In this document: positions 46,732-60,820 of the stretch, piece after piece
Numbering within the stretch: position 1 is the first letter of the stretch
Layout: each line of letters opens with the position of its first letter
Assembly (NCBI GenBank): GCA_947685225.1
Contig: CANTUV010000026.1
Span: 59,977,501 to 60,041,500 of the forward strand
DNA: 64,000 bases
Direction: 5' to 3'
DNA from: Garcia nutans
Taxonomy: Eukaryota > Streptophyta > Magnoliopsida > Malpighiales > Euphorbiaceae
The notes under the pieces: model-generated
Seen by the model: only the letters and a program-made list of their open reading frames with translations
What the model was told of the DNA's origin: nothing
Database searches by the model: none
Position numbers and translations under genes: made by a program

Positions 46732-47063
46732 AAAGAAAGATCGTTTAAGTGAGATTCAATGCTTCTATGCTAGTGGCAAGTTGGCAATCTTAATTAAAAC
46801 ATTATTAGTTTTACAATTGAATCGTGAGAAACAAATTCATTACCTTGATTAATACATTCCATAATAAAAAGAACAATTTTTTTAAAATTGTAACTTAATT
46901 TAATACTCAGTTAAATTAGTTGATATTTTTAATTATAATTTTCTTTTTTATTTGAAAAAAAGGAAATTCAATTCAATTTGTAAAAACTTAATTAGTGACT
47001 TAAGCATTATCAACTTGTTGGGTATTATTATATTTACTACATTGGTAATTATAGTAATTAATA

Positions 47064-47417
47064 CTCCCTTCGTCTCATAATGATAGGGACACTTTTTTTT
47101 TATTTATCCCAAAATATAGTCATATTACTTTATTTAGATTATAGTTATAATATAATTTAACCATGATACCCCTATTTGATATTTTATAATCAACAACGTT
47201 TGCATTTAATTATTTATATTTTCTAAATTATAATTACTTTTGACCTAATTAATAACTATTTTTATTTTTATTTTTTGCAATAATCAATAGTTATTAGTAT
47301 AAATGGAAGGTAAAATGGATAATTTATAGTAAAAAATTTATCTCTTAACTAAATAATTAATTTTTTCTTAATATGTATAAAATGAGAAGTGTCCATATTA
47401 TTTTGGGACAAAGAAAG
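47064..47417. mobile_element. Stowaway-type MITE (Tc1/mariner), 354 bp
   Basis: The left end CTCCCTTCGTCTCATAATGA continues to GGGACACTT. The right end reads, as complement, CTTTCTTTGTCCCAAAATAA continuing to GGACACTT. The insertion is flanked by TA on both sides (47062-47063, 47418-47419). The CTCCCT..GTCCCA terminus and the TA duplication are hallmarks of Stowaway elements. No coding capacity. Confidence 0.9.
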
Positions 47418-48199
47418 TAATAATTATAAGTAAAATTATATGAGATAAGTGTTAGAGCACAAAGAGTCATCTAAGACAATGACTTTTACCTTTAATTTTC
47501 ATGGGAATATATATATTTGAATATTTACCAAATGTTAATTAGCCTACTAATTAAGCCACACATGGAATTGCAAAATTATGGTTTTATAATTCTCAAGAGA
47601 ATTCATACTTGACTTTGCTTAGTTGGCTGCCACATGTAAAAATTAATTACAAGATTAGTTTTATTTATGTAGGTCTAGGTCAAACACGTGAAGAGACTAG
47701 ATAGAGTTTTTAGTTTTCCACATCAATAAGATATAATATGTATTAAGATAAATATATTGATTAATATACCATATAATTTTATTATGAGATATGTTCGATC
47801 AATATTCTTTACGTGCATGTATTATTTCTTTTAATATATCCTAAAATTAAATTTATAATTTAACCATTTAATTTTAATGGTATTACTAAACTTTTATTAA
47901 TAAATATCTTCATTAGCCTAATTTAATTTTAAAAAATTTAATTTTTTAAATTTAATTCATTAAATTAATACTTTTTTTGTAAATTATGATGAGCAATTTG
48001 ATTCATCAATCATAATATTTATTAATATATTAGTTATAATTTTCTTTAATTTTTTAATCGGTATTCGCAAATTTCATAATTGTAATATTGTAATATGCAA
48101 GCTTTCTAGTGAGTTACCCATTTGTCCATTCCACAAGATGTCATCAATCATATTTTTAAAGTATAATTTTTGGAATAACAATGAACAATTAATAATTAA

Positions 48200-48600
48200 A
48201 AATATAATTATATTATTAGTGTCTGAACTTTTTAAAATTTAACAATAGAGTTGTTCAACTTTTTAAAATATCAATTGAGTACTGAAATTGAAAAATCATA
48301 TATAATTTAGTTATTTTAGCTGATTGCAAATCAAATACAGATAAATATCGTAAGTATAATTATTTTGTTAATGTTTGAATTTTTTAAAATTTAATAATTA
48401 ATTTATTTAACTTTTTAAAATATCACCTTTTATTGGCACATGTTATTCAATAAAATAGTTTTTAATTTATAATCAGCTAAAATAATTAAATTATATATAA
48501 TTTTTTAATTACAATATTTAATTAATATTTTAAAAAGCTAAACAACTGAATTGTTAAATTTTAAAAGTTCAAACATCAATAATATAATATAATTATATTT
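48200..48600. mobile_element. Inverted-repeat element with about 110-bp terminal repeats
   Basis: The left arm ATTATTAGTGTCTGAACTTT, then TTAACAATAGAGTTGTTCAA, is matched in reverse complement at 48450-48590 (complement reads ATTATTGATGTTTGAACTTT, then TTAACAATTCAGTTGTTTAG). Both arms reach the inner motif TTATTTTAGCTGATT. Between them lies a further direct copy of the arm (AATGTTTGAATTTTTTAAAA, about 48377), suggesting one element nested in another. Target duplication not clear. Confidence 0.7.
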
Positions 48601-49859
48601 ATATAATTATTAAATGAATAGATTAAAGTTTTAAACTTTATTTTACTATTTTAGTGAATCCACTTTGAAATGTGGATATGATAGATTATATTTAGCATAA
48701 TCATTACTTTTTTATTTTATTTTATTTTATTTTAGCTTTTCTTTACTTAACCTAAAAATTGGAATTGAAAAGTTGAAATCTTTGTGGAATTTGCTTTATA
48801 GTGAAAATGATATTACTTTATTTACTTTCTTGTGCAATTCTTTGTTTTTTTATAAAATCATATATAAGGTCAAGGATAGAATGCTCCAAAAATAACTAAT
48901 TAATTTTATGAAGGCTATAAAATGTGAAATTTCTATTTATTTTTTTCCCTTAACAAAAACAAAATTATAATTTTATTTTTAAGCTTGCAATAGAAATTCC
49001 TGTCTTTTATTTGAAATCAAAACTCGTTGTCTCTAAAAAGCATAAGCACAAGATAATTTTTATTTTTCAATGAGTATAGTCATGTCACTCGTGTATTGTC
49101 TAACAAATATCCTAGCAAGGTCTTGATCATATATTTGTATTAAATTAATTTAAATTTAAATTATATTTAAAATATTTTTGTGAAATATTCTATTCATTTT
49201 GGAACTGAAAAACACATTTTTATTTCATAAAAATTTAAAAATAATTATTTTTGTTAAAAGTATAAATTTATATATATTTTTTCTTCTTAAATATATTTTT
49301 AATCAGTAACACTAAACCTGAATATAATAGAGATTTTATATATTAACTAATTAATTAAAATGATAAGTGAATTATAATTTATAATAAATAAAAAAGTGTA
49401 ATTATCAATTAATTTGAGATGAGGAGAATGATAATTTATATTTTATAATATTTAAGATATTTTTAAAATAAAATTACAAGCAAAAATTCAAATTATATAA
49501 ATTCAAGCACTTATATATTTAAGTTTCTAATTATTGAATTAATTTAGTCAAAAAATAACTTATTGTTTTAAAATTTACAAGTATGCCATGGCTTTTAATT
49601 AAGAGAGTAAATATTAATTAAGGAAGATAAACATGAAGAATATACTGCTTTAGGATATAAAGATTGTTTTGCCAAAAAGTGACATATAAAAGAGGCATGT
49701 GAAACTATGGTGGCTAGGCCTCACAACTTAGATTAATGTAAAGGGCCTTTACAAAAATACCAAAAAAAAAAATAAAAAAAAAATTTATCATATTTTTAAA
49801 AATATTTACAGATTTACCAGAATTTATAATTTTTTTTTTATAAAAATATCAGATTTAGA

Positions 49860-50040
49860 TAATTTATTATGATTTTATTTTAGATTTATTATGAGTTTAT
49901 TTTAGATTTATTATGCGTTTATTATATATTTATTATGAGTTTATGAATTTACATAGTTTATTATGAGTTTATTACGGATTTATTATGAGTGTGTTTATTA
50001 TAAATTTATCATAAAATTATTAAAATATCACTGATAAAAA
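49860..50040. repeat. Irregular tandem array of TTTATTATGAG-type units
   Basis: TTTATTATGAGTTTAT, TTTATTATGCGTTTAT, TTTATTATGAGTTTATG and similar units recur about eight times with drift. AT-rich minisatellite; no function seen. Confidence 0.65.
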
Positions 50041-52953
50041 TAAAAAAAATTATAAAATATAATAAAGATTATAATTATCCCTAATATAAATTAGGCGTCC
50101 ACTATGCATGCGTATGTGTATATGCTCAAAACTATTGGTGAATATAAAATAAAATTGAAGAAAGTTTTTTAGTATTAATATGAAGAGAGATAAATTGATT
50201 GTGTATCTATTATTCAAGAGAATAGATACTTACCGTTATATTGTATTTTAATATATAAAAAATTTTAATTATATGAAATTTATTATTTAATAAAATATCT
50301 CTGTGCGAAAAAATTTAATTATATATTTAGAAAAAAATATGTAAAATAAATAAAGAAGGGGATAAAAATCCCTCCTTTTTGACTATATATAATTGCCCAT
50401 ATGACCTAATCATATTTTCATAAGAAGGAGCACAAAGCTTATATATATGATAGTGATGGTTACAACTTCAGAAGTAAGTGACAAGTCCAAGATTATTTTG
50501 AAAAAATTGAAATAACCTATAAAAAAATAAATTAAATTATCTTACTATATTTTTTATTATTTTTTTTATAAGTGGAACTATGACCCATCAAATGGTCCCT
50601 CAAAATCTCTCCCTCAAGCCTTATCCAATTTCTTCTAATGTTGAGGTCATTCATTCTTATAGTGGGATTTTTGATAAATAAATATAATATAAATTTTGTA
50701 TTCTATATTTTGCATTATAAATCACATGTGTTATAAAACCAAAGTTGATCTAATGATAAAATCCTTGTGGGGTCTTTAAGATTGTTCTTAAATTTTTTAT
50801 TTGTTTTTATTTTTATTTTTATTTCACTCTTTCTTTCTAATTTGGAATGTGAATGCATTTTATCTCTATAAACCCACTTAAAAATTCAACCATGCTTAAC
50901 TAATAACTACTTATAAAATTTTAGATTTTGGCTTTATCTATATGTTTTAGTGAAGGAAGCTTCAAAAATCTTACCAAATCTTTAGTCTTTGCTCATTAAT
51001 GGGAAGATTCCTAATTAAGAAGTCTTATGCTCTAATACAAATGATTAGAAATAATCATTGATAGTTCTAAGAATTTTTTTTTTCTTTTTACAATAATCAA
51101 TTAGAAATACAAATTGAAATATAGTTTAGTGATAAATGCATATTTATCTGAATAATAAATTCAAAAATTATTCTTTTTGTCCATATCAATACTAAAAAAT
51201 TAATAATAAGAATAAAATAATATTTTATTATTATTATTATTATTATTATTCATTTTAGAAAGAGAGTTCAAAGAATCAATACTATTTTAAGCAAATCTAA
51301 AGGGAATTAGGTATAATCATAGAACTATATGTATTTTGTTAAACACTCATGGAATTAAATTGAGATTCACGATTAAGCTTTTTGCACAAATATATCATTG
51401 TTGGTGCAAAATAGGATTATTGATAATGATATGCAGCACAATAGTAATAGAATAAATGTACTTGTAAAGATAGAGAATGTAAAACAAATTCTAAAATAAT
51501 ATATTTTTTTAAGTAATTATTTTTTTTGTTATCTCATAATAATATATAATAAACTTATAATAATATAATAATAAATTCAAAGTTATCATATATATATATA
51601 TAATAAATTCATAATAAATTATATATATATTATATGAAGTTGGTAAATTTGCAAATTAATAAAAAACTTTTTGATAAACATGATACTATTTTTCTAAATT
51701 TTTCATATTGTGAATTTTTGTCTGGCAATTTTGTAATATTTTTTAACCATAATTCAAATAATAATGTAAAACAAATTCTTAATTTCAATACCTTTAGTTC
51801 ATAATAAATGCTAGAGGAATAATAGCAATTCGGAAAAAAATTAATGTGACAAAATATTGGGATGATCTTTACCTCTTATAGGAATGGTGGGTGGGTCTCA
51901 CATTATCAATTACAGCAGTCGTGGGACTTATTCTTTTTGAGTTAAAAGGAGATTTGAATTTGTTTTTTTTTTTTTTCAAAATGCCAGCAGCCAACTCACT
52001 CTATAACTTTCCAATGAAAGCCATTACACTATACTATGGCATTTGGACTCTCTATTTGCCTGTGACAAAAAAGAATCAGATCCTCTTAGAGAAAGTGAAA
52101 CCTGTCAGGTGGCACTCAAGGCATTAGGGCTCAATGCTCTCTGATTTTTAATACTAGATTATTTTTTGTTTGTACACCAAGTCATAAATTGTTCATATTT
52201 TTCAATGTAAATTAACAGTAAGTACATTTTTTCGACACTCTTTTTTTGGATAAAAAGACTTATAAAAGCTATCTCAAAGAAATTAATGCTAAGGGATGCG
52301 TTCCCTGTTGCCGAATTAGCAACGTAATCAAATTAAAACAGTAAATGCATATTTTTTTCGAACTATTTTAGAATTGAATCCACATATTTTTCTGGATTTA
52401 TTGTGATTGATTGTATGCCGACACACATATTAGCAGTAAGTGTAAAAAAAAAATTTATATTAAAAAAATATTGATTTTTTTTTGGATAGCATGACATTTG
52501 ACAAATGAAATGGAAATCCCCCATCACAAATTTGCTTCCTTTTTTTTTAAAAAATTTTTTCTCTTCCAAAATGATTAGAGTGGACCCTGTTTTGCATTTG
52601 CTTTCATCTTATGCTATGCATGCGCCTGAAATCTATAGCCTAACGCCATAAATATTCATATTATTCCCTTCGTCTTCTCTCAAGTGGTTTGCACGGGAAC
52701 AAAGAAAATAAAGAAAGAGCTATTTGCTGGTAAAACACTATATTACCTTCAGGGGAAAAAAATAAATCACAATTACTACAAGTGGCTGGTTTTAGTTTTA
52801 CATCCACTAATATTTCCTTCTGAGACTGTTTCTCTTGTAAAATATTAATATTATGGTGGAAAACTGGGTTTGGTTCCAGGAAGGGGTCACAAACAACTAA
52901 AGAAGGACCCTGAAAAATAAAACTATATCTTGAAAATGAGTGTCTAAGAGGGT

Positions 52954-55900
52954 TCATCTTTCCCCATTCTGGTCATATCCAAAGGCCAAATCAAATATCT
53001 GGCCATAGTCATCTACAAAGTGAACATCAAGGCCTTCTTTCACATTAGCTGCAAGCTCATCAAAATCCCTTCTGTTAGCTGATGGGAATACGATGGTCGT
53101 CACTTCACTCCTCCGCGCAGCTATTGTTTTCTCCTTTACCTGATTATTTCACAAGAATTTAAGTTTGTAAGATCAACTATATATAATGGGTGAACAAAAA
53201 AGGAGCACAAGAAGTAAATATGAAAAGCTTCAAATTGTAACAGATTAAAGAAATAATTAAAAGATTTTAAGTTCAAAGAATTGAAAGAATTTAGATATGT
53301 TAGAAATGATCACTATAGGAGCAGACAAATATGTCAAGAGTTTTAACTAAAACCATATAACTAAATCTTGCCATTAATATCCCAAACAAAAACCAGAAAA
53401 ATAAAAATAAAACCTTTGTATATGAGGTAAATTTCAAGTGACAGTATCAGAAACATCAACTAGCATATCCAGCATGCAAGTATTCATAAAACATACCCCG
53501 CCAATGGGAAGAATTTTTCCTGTTAGTGTAACTTCCCCAGTCATTGCTAGATCTTTTCTGACAGGCTTCTTCATGGCCAGGGAAAGCAAGGATGTGATCA
53601 TGGTACAACCAGCACTGGGCCCATCCTTTGGGGTGGCTCCTGCAGGAACATGAAGATGAAGCTTCGAGTTTGCAAAGAAGGGATTATCTGGCTCTTTCTC
53701 ATTCAATATCGCTCTCGCAACTGTATGAGCAATTTGGGCACTTTCTTTCATAACATCTCCCAGTTGACCAGTAAGATGCAGAGCCCCTTTTCCCTCTCCT
53801 TGCTCAACCAGAGTGGTCTCTATATACAATGTGGAACCACCCATCGCAGTCCATGCAAGACCCATCACAACTCCAACAGGAGTCCGTTCATAAATGCGTT
53901 CGGCATGGAAAACAGGTTTGCCAACAAAATCAGGTAGGTTACATGTGTCAACCAGCACCTTCTCAACTGCCTTAGTTACTACGCTGTCCTCAATTTTCTC
54001 AGTTTCAGTTGCTTCCTGTCATCAAAACCAACAAAAACATTTGAAAAGGTGACTGAGAAATTCAATAAGGCTTAGAGCGTTTTTTACTGAAAAGCCTATC
54101 AAACAACCTAAGATTTTTCTTGTACTGCATTACTTACAAGGTTCCACCTTGGCAACAGCCTTAGTGTTGATGGTAGTAAAAATTTTCAGTATTACCTTTG
54201 AGTCAGTAGGTTCCTGAATTTGGTCAGATGGCTGATCTGTCATCACAATCTCATGTTTGACAGAAGCTTTATTGTCTTGTTCCTTACTGCTATTCTCAAT
54301 CGATTCTGAAGAGGTTTCAACACATTCTGCTTTTGCTTCTTCTGGTTCTCCAGAACCTGCAGATTCGCTTAATTCTCCTTGGCGTACAAGTTTCAGTGCA
54401 ATCTGGCAGGCAACAACAACAAAACTTTTAAATCAGCAAGGTACAAGACATATTTCGTTTCAAGCATGTTTCAATTGCATGCATCCCAACTATGCTCCCA
54501 GGACAGCAAACAGGACAGAATAATGTTTGAACACAAAAATATTTTGGAATTCCACATGCTGAAATTTCCATGCTTTCTATTTTTAATTTCAAGGAAGGAG
54601 ATGCCAGAGGTTGAATACATGATATCCTTACACTAAAAGGCAGGCACTAGACTACTTTTACTGGTCCAATGGCTCATCATCACGTCTTACTCCAATCTTT
54701 TATAAAATTGCCCAATTTTATTGAGAATTATGCAAACCTTGCGATAAATCTTCTCTATTTGCTTCTGAAGATTCCTAACCCCTGCTTCTCGGCAGTAATT
54801 CTCTATCAGGGCAAGAAGAGCAGCATCAGTCACTTCAACCTGGAAAATTGTTGGTTGAATGAAAATTCTATCAGTAAATAATATATAGTGATGTTAAAAA
54901 ACATGATAAATCAAGCAAGAAATTTTAAAAGCACTAGGAAGCATATGCGCTAGGAAGCACTAACAAGGTTTAAGTCAAACAAATATCTTAAAATTGCCCA
55001 TCATATCTTAGTGCTAATAAGATGAATTCTACAAATGTTATATTTTGGGGGGGATGGTAGGGATTGAGAGGGCATGTACATTATAGTAACAAGCACCTGA
55101 GGCGACAAAAACTGAAACCTCATCATACAGTAACCACAGAGATGAAGACAGAGACCTGTTCGGGCATGATGCCGCATGCTTCACGTGTAGACTTCTCCAA
55201 ATAATCTCTGGCAATGCGAATTTTCTCATCAGTAATATACCCAGCAATAGCAATTACCTCCATCCTATCCAAGAGAGGATTGGGTATCGTGTCTATAACA
55301 TTTGCTGTGCATACAAACAGAACCTGCAATAAATGTCCAAAGGATGAACTACTAAGTTATGAATGTGAAAGAACACATAGAACAACTAACAACCAAACTG
55401 TATGATTCCTATTACAAGGATGCTTAAAATGCCAATACCAATGTTAGGCCATGTCAGGATGTGCATAGTGGACAGCAAACTTCTAATATGAGAAAATGTG
55501 GCAGGGTAAAAGGCTGGTGTCTCAGAATCACTACATTAACTAACCTTTGAAAGGTCAATTGGAACATCAAGGTAGTGGTCCAGAAAATTAGCATTTTGCT
55601 CTGGATCAAGAAGTTCCAACAAAGCGCTAGCTGGGTCACCTGCATGTCCTCTTCCCAACTGCCATCATACACAGCATAATTTAATAATGAAATTTACTAA
55701 AGTTTATTATCATGAAAAAGACATGCTACAAAATTAGGAATTTGATTTTAATATTATATGAACATTCTGTTCCACCAAATGAAAAACAGTTTGGAGAGAG
55801 CAGGAAGAAAATACTAAATCCAAAAGTAAACAAAAACTATCTACATTACATTACCTTGTCAATCTCATCAATCAGAACAAGAGGGTTAGCAGTTCCTACA

Positions 55901-58900
55901 TTTTTAAGACATTGAACCATTTTTCCTGGCATTGCACCAATATAGGTTCGACGGTGCCCCTGGATGTTAAATCAAGTCAGACATGATGTGCATGCGACAT
56001 AACCTATATAGACAATACAAACATTAATTTTTTCAAAAAGAATTTTTATCTACCTTGATTTCAGCAACATCAGATAACCCTCCTACAGAGAATCGAAAGA
56101 ACTTCCGATTCAAAGCACGTGCAATTGAACGACCAATGCTAGTTTTGCCCACTCCTGGTGGACCAGATAGACAGATGATTTTTCCTGAGACATAATCGCA
56201 AGAAATGAGATATCACATATTGTTGATACTGTAACTAGAGACGTACTGGAAATGATTAAATTAATGAATCTCCTTCAGCTTCCCACCTGCACATAAAAGA
56301 AAATGAATGCAAACTAACCTTGTGATGTTCCTCTGAGTTTCCCAACAGCTATAAATTCCAATATCCTTTCCTTAACATCAGTTAATCCATAATGGTCCTC
56401 ATCAAGAATTTTTTGTGCCCGAAGGACATCAAAATTCTCATCACTGCATTTGAAATTATGGGAAAAAGAAAATAAGACAATTCCAATCTATATAAATATT
56501 GTTTTAAGTTTTCCAGAACAACATTCTAAGGTTCACACTTCCTCAAAGAGAAACTCAGTAGAACATGACATTCCCCTGCCAACATGTAAAGCACACATGC
56601 AGTTTTTCATACTAAAAAAGCACCAAAAAGCTTTACGTTGTGCCTTCCTAACTGGCTGGTGCAACATCAACATCACAAGAACTCAAAATTTCCATTCTGA
56701 GAAATTCGTGAATACTGGCAAAAAGAGAAACAAACCTATAATTACCCCAAGGCAATGCAGTCAGCCAATCCAGATAATTACGAGTAACATTAAATTCACT
56801 GGAACTGGCCTCTAAAAGCTGCAGTTTTGTAAGCTCTTCTTCAATTACTTGTAAAACATGAGCTGGAATTTTCTCCTTGTTTGGTTCGAGCCTCTCTCTA
56901 AATTTTGCTGCAGCAAGGCACAGAAAATTGAAATTACTATCTAGAATAAATTAAGGTATAAGTAATAACCAAATCTAGCTATGGAAAAATACAGTGCTAT
57001 GTCAGCCTTTCACTTTTATGACACATACCATATTTTTTTTCCCCAGTACTAATAGTCCTAAGGAATTCTTCAAAAATTTATTCACATAATTTATCAAGTA
57101 TACTACATAAAATAAAGGCCATTCTCCAAAAAATTTATTAATAAGAGAGATATACGTGTATTTGAAAGTATAATAAATTTGAATTTGCTCCAAATTTTCT
57201 AAATGACATCATTCTGAAAAAAACATTACTAGTAGCATAATATAACTCAGGCTGTTATAAAGGCTTAATAGAAATCACCATGACAACTTCAATATAAAAC
57301 TAGCTTCCACGAACTCCAGAAGGACAAAGAAACCCACTCATGATAATCTATTTTCAACAAAAGACATTTGAAAGCAAAACCCACCAGATAGTGCAGTTTT
57401 ATCATCTGTTTCCAATCCCAGCTCCTGCATCACCACAAATTATATTCCAGCTATGTCCAATGGCAAAAACATATATAAGAATACATAAGCAAGTAAACAA
57501 ATGGACCAAGCACCTTCTTTATAGCCTTAAGCTGTTCATGCAACAAATAACGACGCTGCTCACCGCTTATCTTTTCTTCAATTGCTTTTGCGATTGATTC
57601 CTAATGTGATCCAGAAAGTTAATTAGTGTCAATCAAATCATTCATTATGATGACACCTTATATGATGTTTAAAAAAAAAGGGAACGAAAGCATGGTGTAC
57701 CTGAATCTTACTGATTTCCACTTCTTTCTTCACCAATGCCAGTGTGAGTTTGAGACGTTTATATACCTGAGGCACCAATATATACAGTTATAAAGAATAA
57801 ACGAGACCAAATTAGAAGTTTAAGTGGATTTTCTACCATGAAGCTGTTATTGTTTAAGAGAATTTTCTCTCCACAAAGGTTCACATCTTTCTCCAAATCA
57901 AAATGTTGACAAAAAATGTTTCAAAGTATATCGAAGATAAAAAAAATGAGCTCTTCAAGGTTTCTCACAAAGAAATATGTCTATTGCTACTTACATCCAG
58001 CTCTTCAAGCACTTCCTGACACTGCAATTTGTTTGCACCAGATATTGCAGCTCCAAAATCAGCCAACCTTGGAAAATTGAAATCACCTATATGCTGCAGT
58101 CATTGAGAGTAAAAAAGGAATTTCTGTGAAAAACTGAGAACCTGTAGACCAATCAATCAGTCAATTTGCAGTAATCAAATGAACCATCATGCAGACAAAA
58201 CTCAAGAACTGGATATAATTAGATAACATCAAAGAAGCATGTGGAGAAATGTGAGACACACTTTTGCAACCTTTATATAAAAGGGAAAGTAAGCCAAGGT
58301 CATGGTAACATGTTTTTTCTCCGCCTCTTCCTTCTCAATAACCAACTTAAAGTTAAATTACATGACTAAGTCTAAGATTGGATAACCATAGTTGTTGCAT
58401 TCTAGGAAGCAGAACCAAAAAAAAAAAGAAGAGAGTTAGAGTTCGAGACTTGAGATCCAGCAATGGAACTATTCCAAAGTAATTGGTAAATATAACCACG
58501 CATAAACCTATAAGCATGGTCATATAATGAAAGTAGAACTACTTTAAAAATAGAAATCACATAATATAAAGGACTTGAAAGGGAGCACACCTGAGTATAT
58601 GTTTGAACATGATCTCTCCAAAGGGAACTTATCTTGAGAACATCTCTCAGGGTTGAAATAACCTCAAATGATGTTGCCTTTATGACATCATCATCTTTAT
58701 TATATGGTTTTTCCTGCAAAGTGAGAAAAGTAAGCGCATGAATTGGAAAGGATCGATAATCATCTTTTCTACATATGGAACATATAATTGTCCATAAGAA
58801 CCAATCATAATATTTTAGAAGTAAATAAAAAGTACAGCATACCTTGAGATGATCAACTTTGACAGTAAGAGGATGCTCAGTAACCTGTGCAAAAGCCATC

Positions 58901-60820
58901 ATAATTTTAGCATAGAGAACTTTGCAGCTAAAAATTAGCTGATTAACAAAGAAAAAATCATGCAGCCATAAATTTTTCTTTAAAAGATGGGTTATATATA
59001 CCATCTCTGTAATTCGAAGGCGCCTATGACCAATAAGAATGACCTGGTCTCCTTGGATGCTTGTAATCTAGTATAACAAGATACATAAAATGGCATAAGT
59101 GATTTGTTATTTCTTTATTATAAAGAAGCATTTCTCAAAGGAAGCAGCACTAAGAGTTGCAACAAATTCGACACCTGGGCAAGTGTGCCAACTTCATGGA
59201 GACGATTATACAAATCTTTTCCCTTAAGGTCATATACATTTTTCTCAAATTCGGAACTAGTTGTTGCACTTGGATCAGTCCCTGGCTCATCTTTAATAAG
59301 AAAGGCGCCAGCATATGGGGCTTGTCTTTTCCGGCTTTCTTGCAAAGCTGCCAAAACTTTAGGATCCTGCAATTCAAATAACAATAATCATGCACCAGTA
59401 AGAACCTATTTCATGCTGGCTTAAAGTTTTGATTGACCAATCATCATTCAAAGTGGAACATACAATGGAATCACATCAGCTTAAATATTAGCAGAGGATA
59501 AAAATAATGTGAAAAGCAAATGCATGACACCTTCTACATTTAACAGTTCTATCAAACTACTATGCAATATACTAAGCCGCAAGAAATTTATAACAAGTTA
59601 CATGGCTAACAAGCTTAAAGCCAAAAAAGAAGCAACTAGCAAAATTGTTGGACCATGAACTCCTATGATACAGCATATGCCATGCAAAATCTCAATAAAC
59701 TTTATAACCAAAGAAATAAGATAGAACCTGCTAATACCTTGACATAAATTGGCATGTAAAAACCAGGAAACAGAGGTCTATGTGGCAGGGGTAATGCCAA
59801 CACCTGAAAAAAAAAGAAACAAAGTATGAAATATAAATAAGTAAAAAATTCATCAAATTACATCATCAGAGTTACCCAGCAGAAATCTGGTAGAAATATA
59901 AATACTAGATACATAAAACCAAACATACTTAAAAGAAATTCCTGATCAGTAATGCAAGTGTTTTAAATGCAACAGAAGATTGTGATACAATGCATGCCTA
60001 CATGTGAATTTTTTGAATTTTCCCACATCAAAGAATGCATATTAAGGACAATTACTTAGCATGTATCACAGAAATCATTAGGAAATATTAGCATAAATGT
60101 TGAATAGATATTAAGTAATTTAGGTAAAATGATGCGTGATTTTGGAACTGAAAATGCTTGAAAGTTCATATTAATCCAGATGCCTATAATCGATCATTTA
60201 CAGAGAAAACATAAATATAAAATCAATCATTTTTTCTTAGGTCCAAAATACTGAAAATTTACTTTCTTTATTAAGACAATGAAGTCCAAAGAAATAAAAT
60301 CATTTACAAAAGGATAAAAGTTGTATATTCACTTAGGCTCAGAGCATCAATAACTGAATAAAAAACACTAAACCCCTAAATTGAACGCAAAAACTTCCAT
60401 TTCCCTCTTTTTCCTAATCGTCCAGTTTCTCAGTAACCAACTCCCTCCTCCTCCCCTCCTCCTCGACCCACTAAAGAAAAAAAAAGAACAAAACTTTAAT
60501 GCACCAACCGTGAGATAATCCTCAGGCCGAGGGCTCGTCGGTACAATTGCGTTACTGGCATCACTGTCAAGCCCTCCAGACTCTCCGCTCTTCACTTCCA
60601 CCTCCACCACATTACCACCGCCATCGCTGGAAGAATCCGAGCAAAAAAAGGCCCTATGATAAAAGTTAGGGTTTGCAGAATTCCTCCGAGCCAAGCTGGT
60701 GATGGAAATCAGAGCTTTGACCAACGGACTCGCCGATGACTCGCTGGTGACTCGGAGACATGGAGAAGCTAGATGGTTATGAATTTGGCGAGCAGAACAA
60801 GAAGAGAGGAGCTTCAACAT
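52954..60820 (-). CDS. LON1: Lon protease homolog 1, mitochondrial (ATP-dependent serine protease)
   Basis: Twenty exons from 60820 down: 60820-60509, 59803-59738, 59366-59175, 59067-59002, 58884-58843, 58713-58591, 58093-57995, 57766-57701, 57600-57514, 57424-57385, 56907-56736, 56443-56319, 56184-56054, 55959-55855, 55658-55545, 55323-55156, 54839-54738, 54402-54196, 54015-53497, 53139-52954. Total 2922 nt, 973 aa. A Ser/Arg-rich leader ([16 protein letters not shown]) suits mitochondrial import. Order: Lon substrate domain ([20 protein letters not shown]), coiled coil, AAA+ module with Walker A GPPGVGKT and Walker B LVLIDEID, then the protease domain with catalytic Ser in [11 protein letters not shown] and Lys in GGVKEK (this motif spans the last intron). 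It degrades damaged matrix proteins. An acidic low-complexity insert (exon 18) separates the AAA+ and protease parts. The peroxisomal LON2 would end in a PTS1; this one ends NGER. Confidence 0.97.

Larger units (their letters stand above)
42990..52953. other. Gene-poor region of about 10 kb
   Basis: No convincing protein-coding exon on either strand. The DNA is very AT-rich and holds small non-autonomous elements and simple repeats: a 34-bp palindrome, a Stowaway MITE, a 0.4-kb inverted-repeat element, diverged tandem and dispersed repeats, and (TTA)n at 51225-51250. The only stretches of more ordinary composition are about 45200-45440 and 51880-52140; neither shows a recognisable protein or RNA gene. 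Confidence 0.6.

Noticed and set aside
51880..52140. Possible short gene in the gene-poor region
   Set aside because: The open frame is interrupted by a T run and shows no conserved motif, so composition alone is not enough.
58402..59004. A 200-residue open frame on minus
   Set aside because: It reads through introns between LON1 exons; only the pieces around 58591-58713 and 58843-58884 are real exons of LON1.
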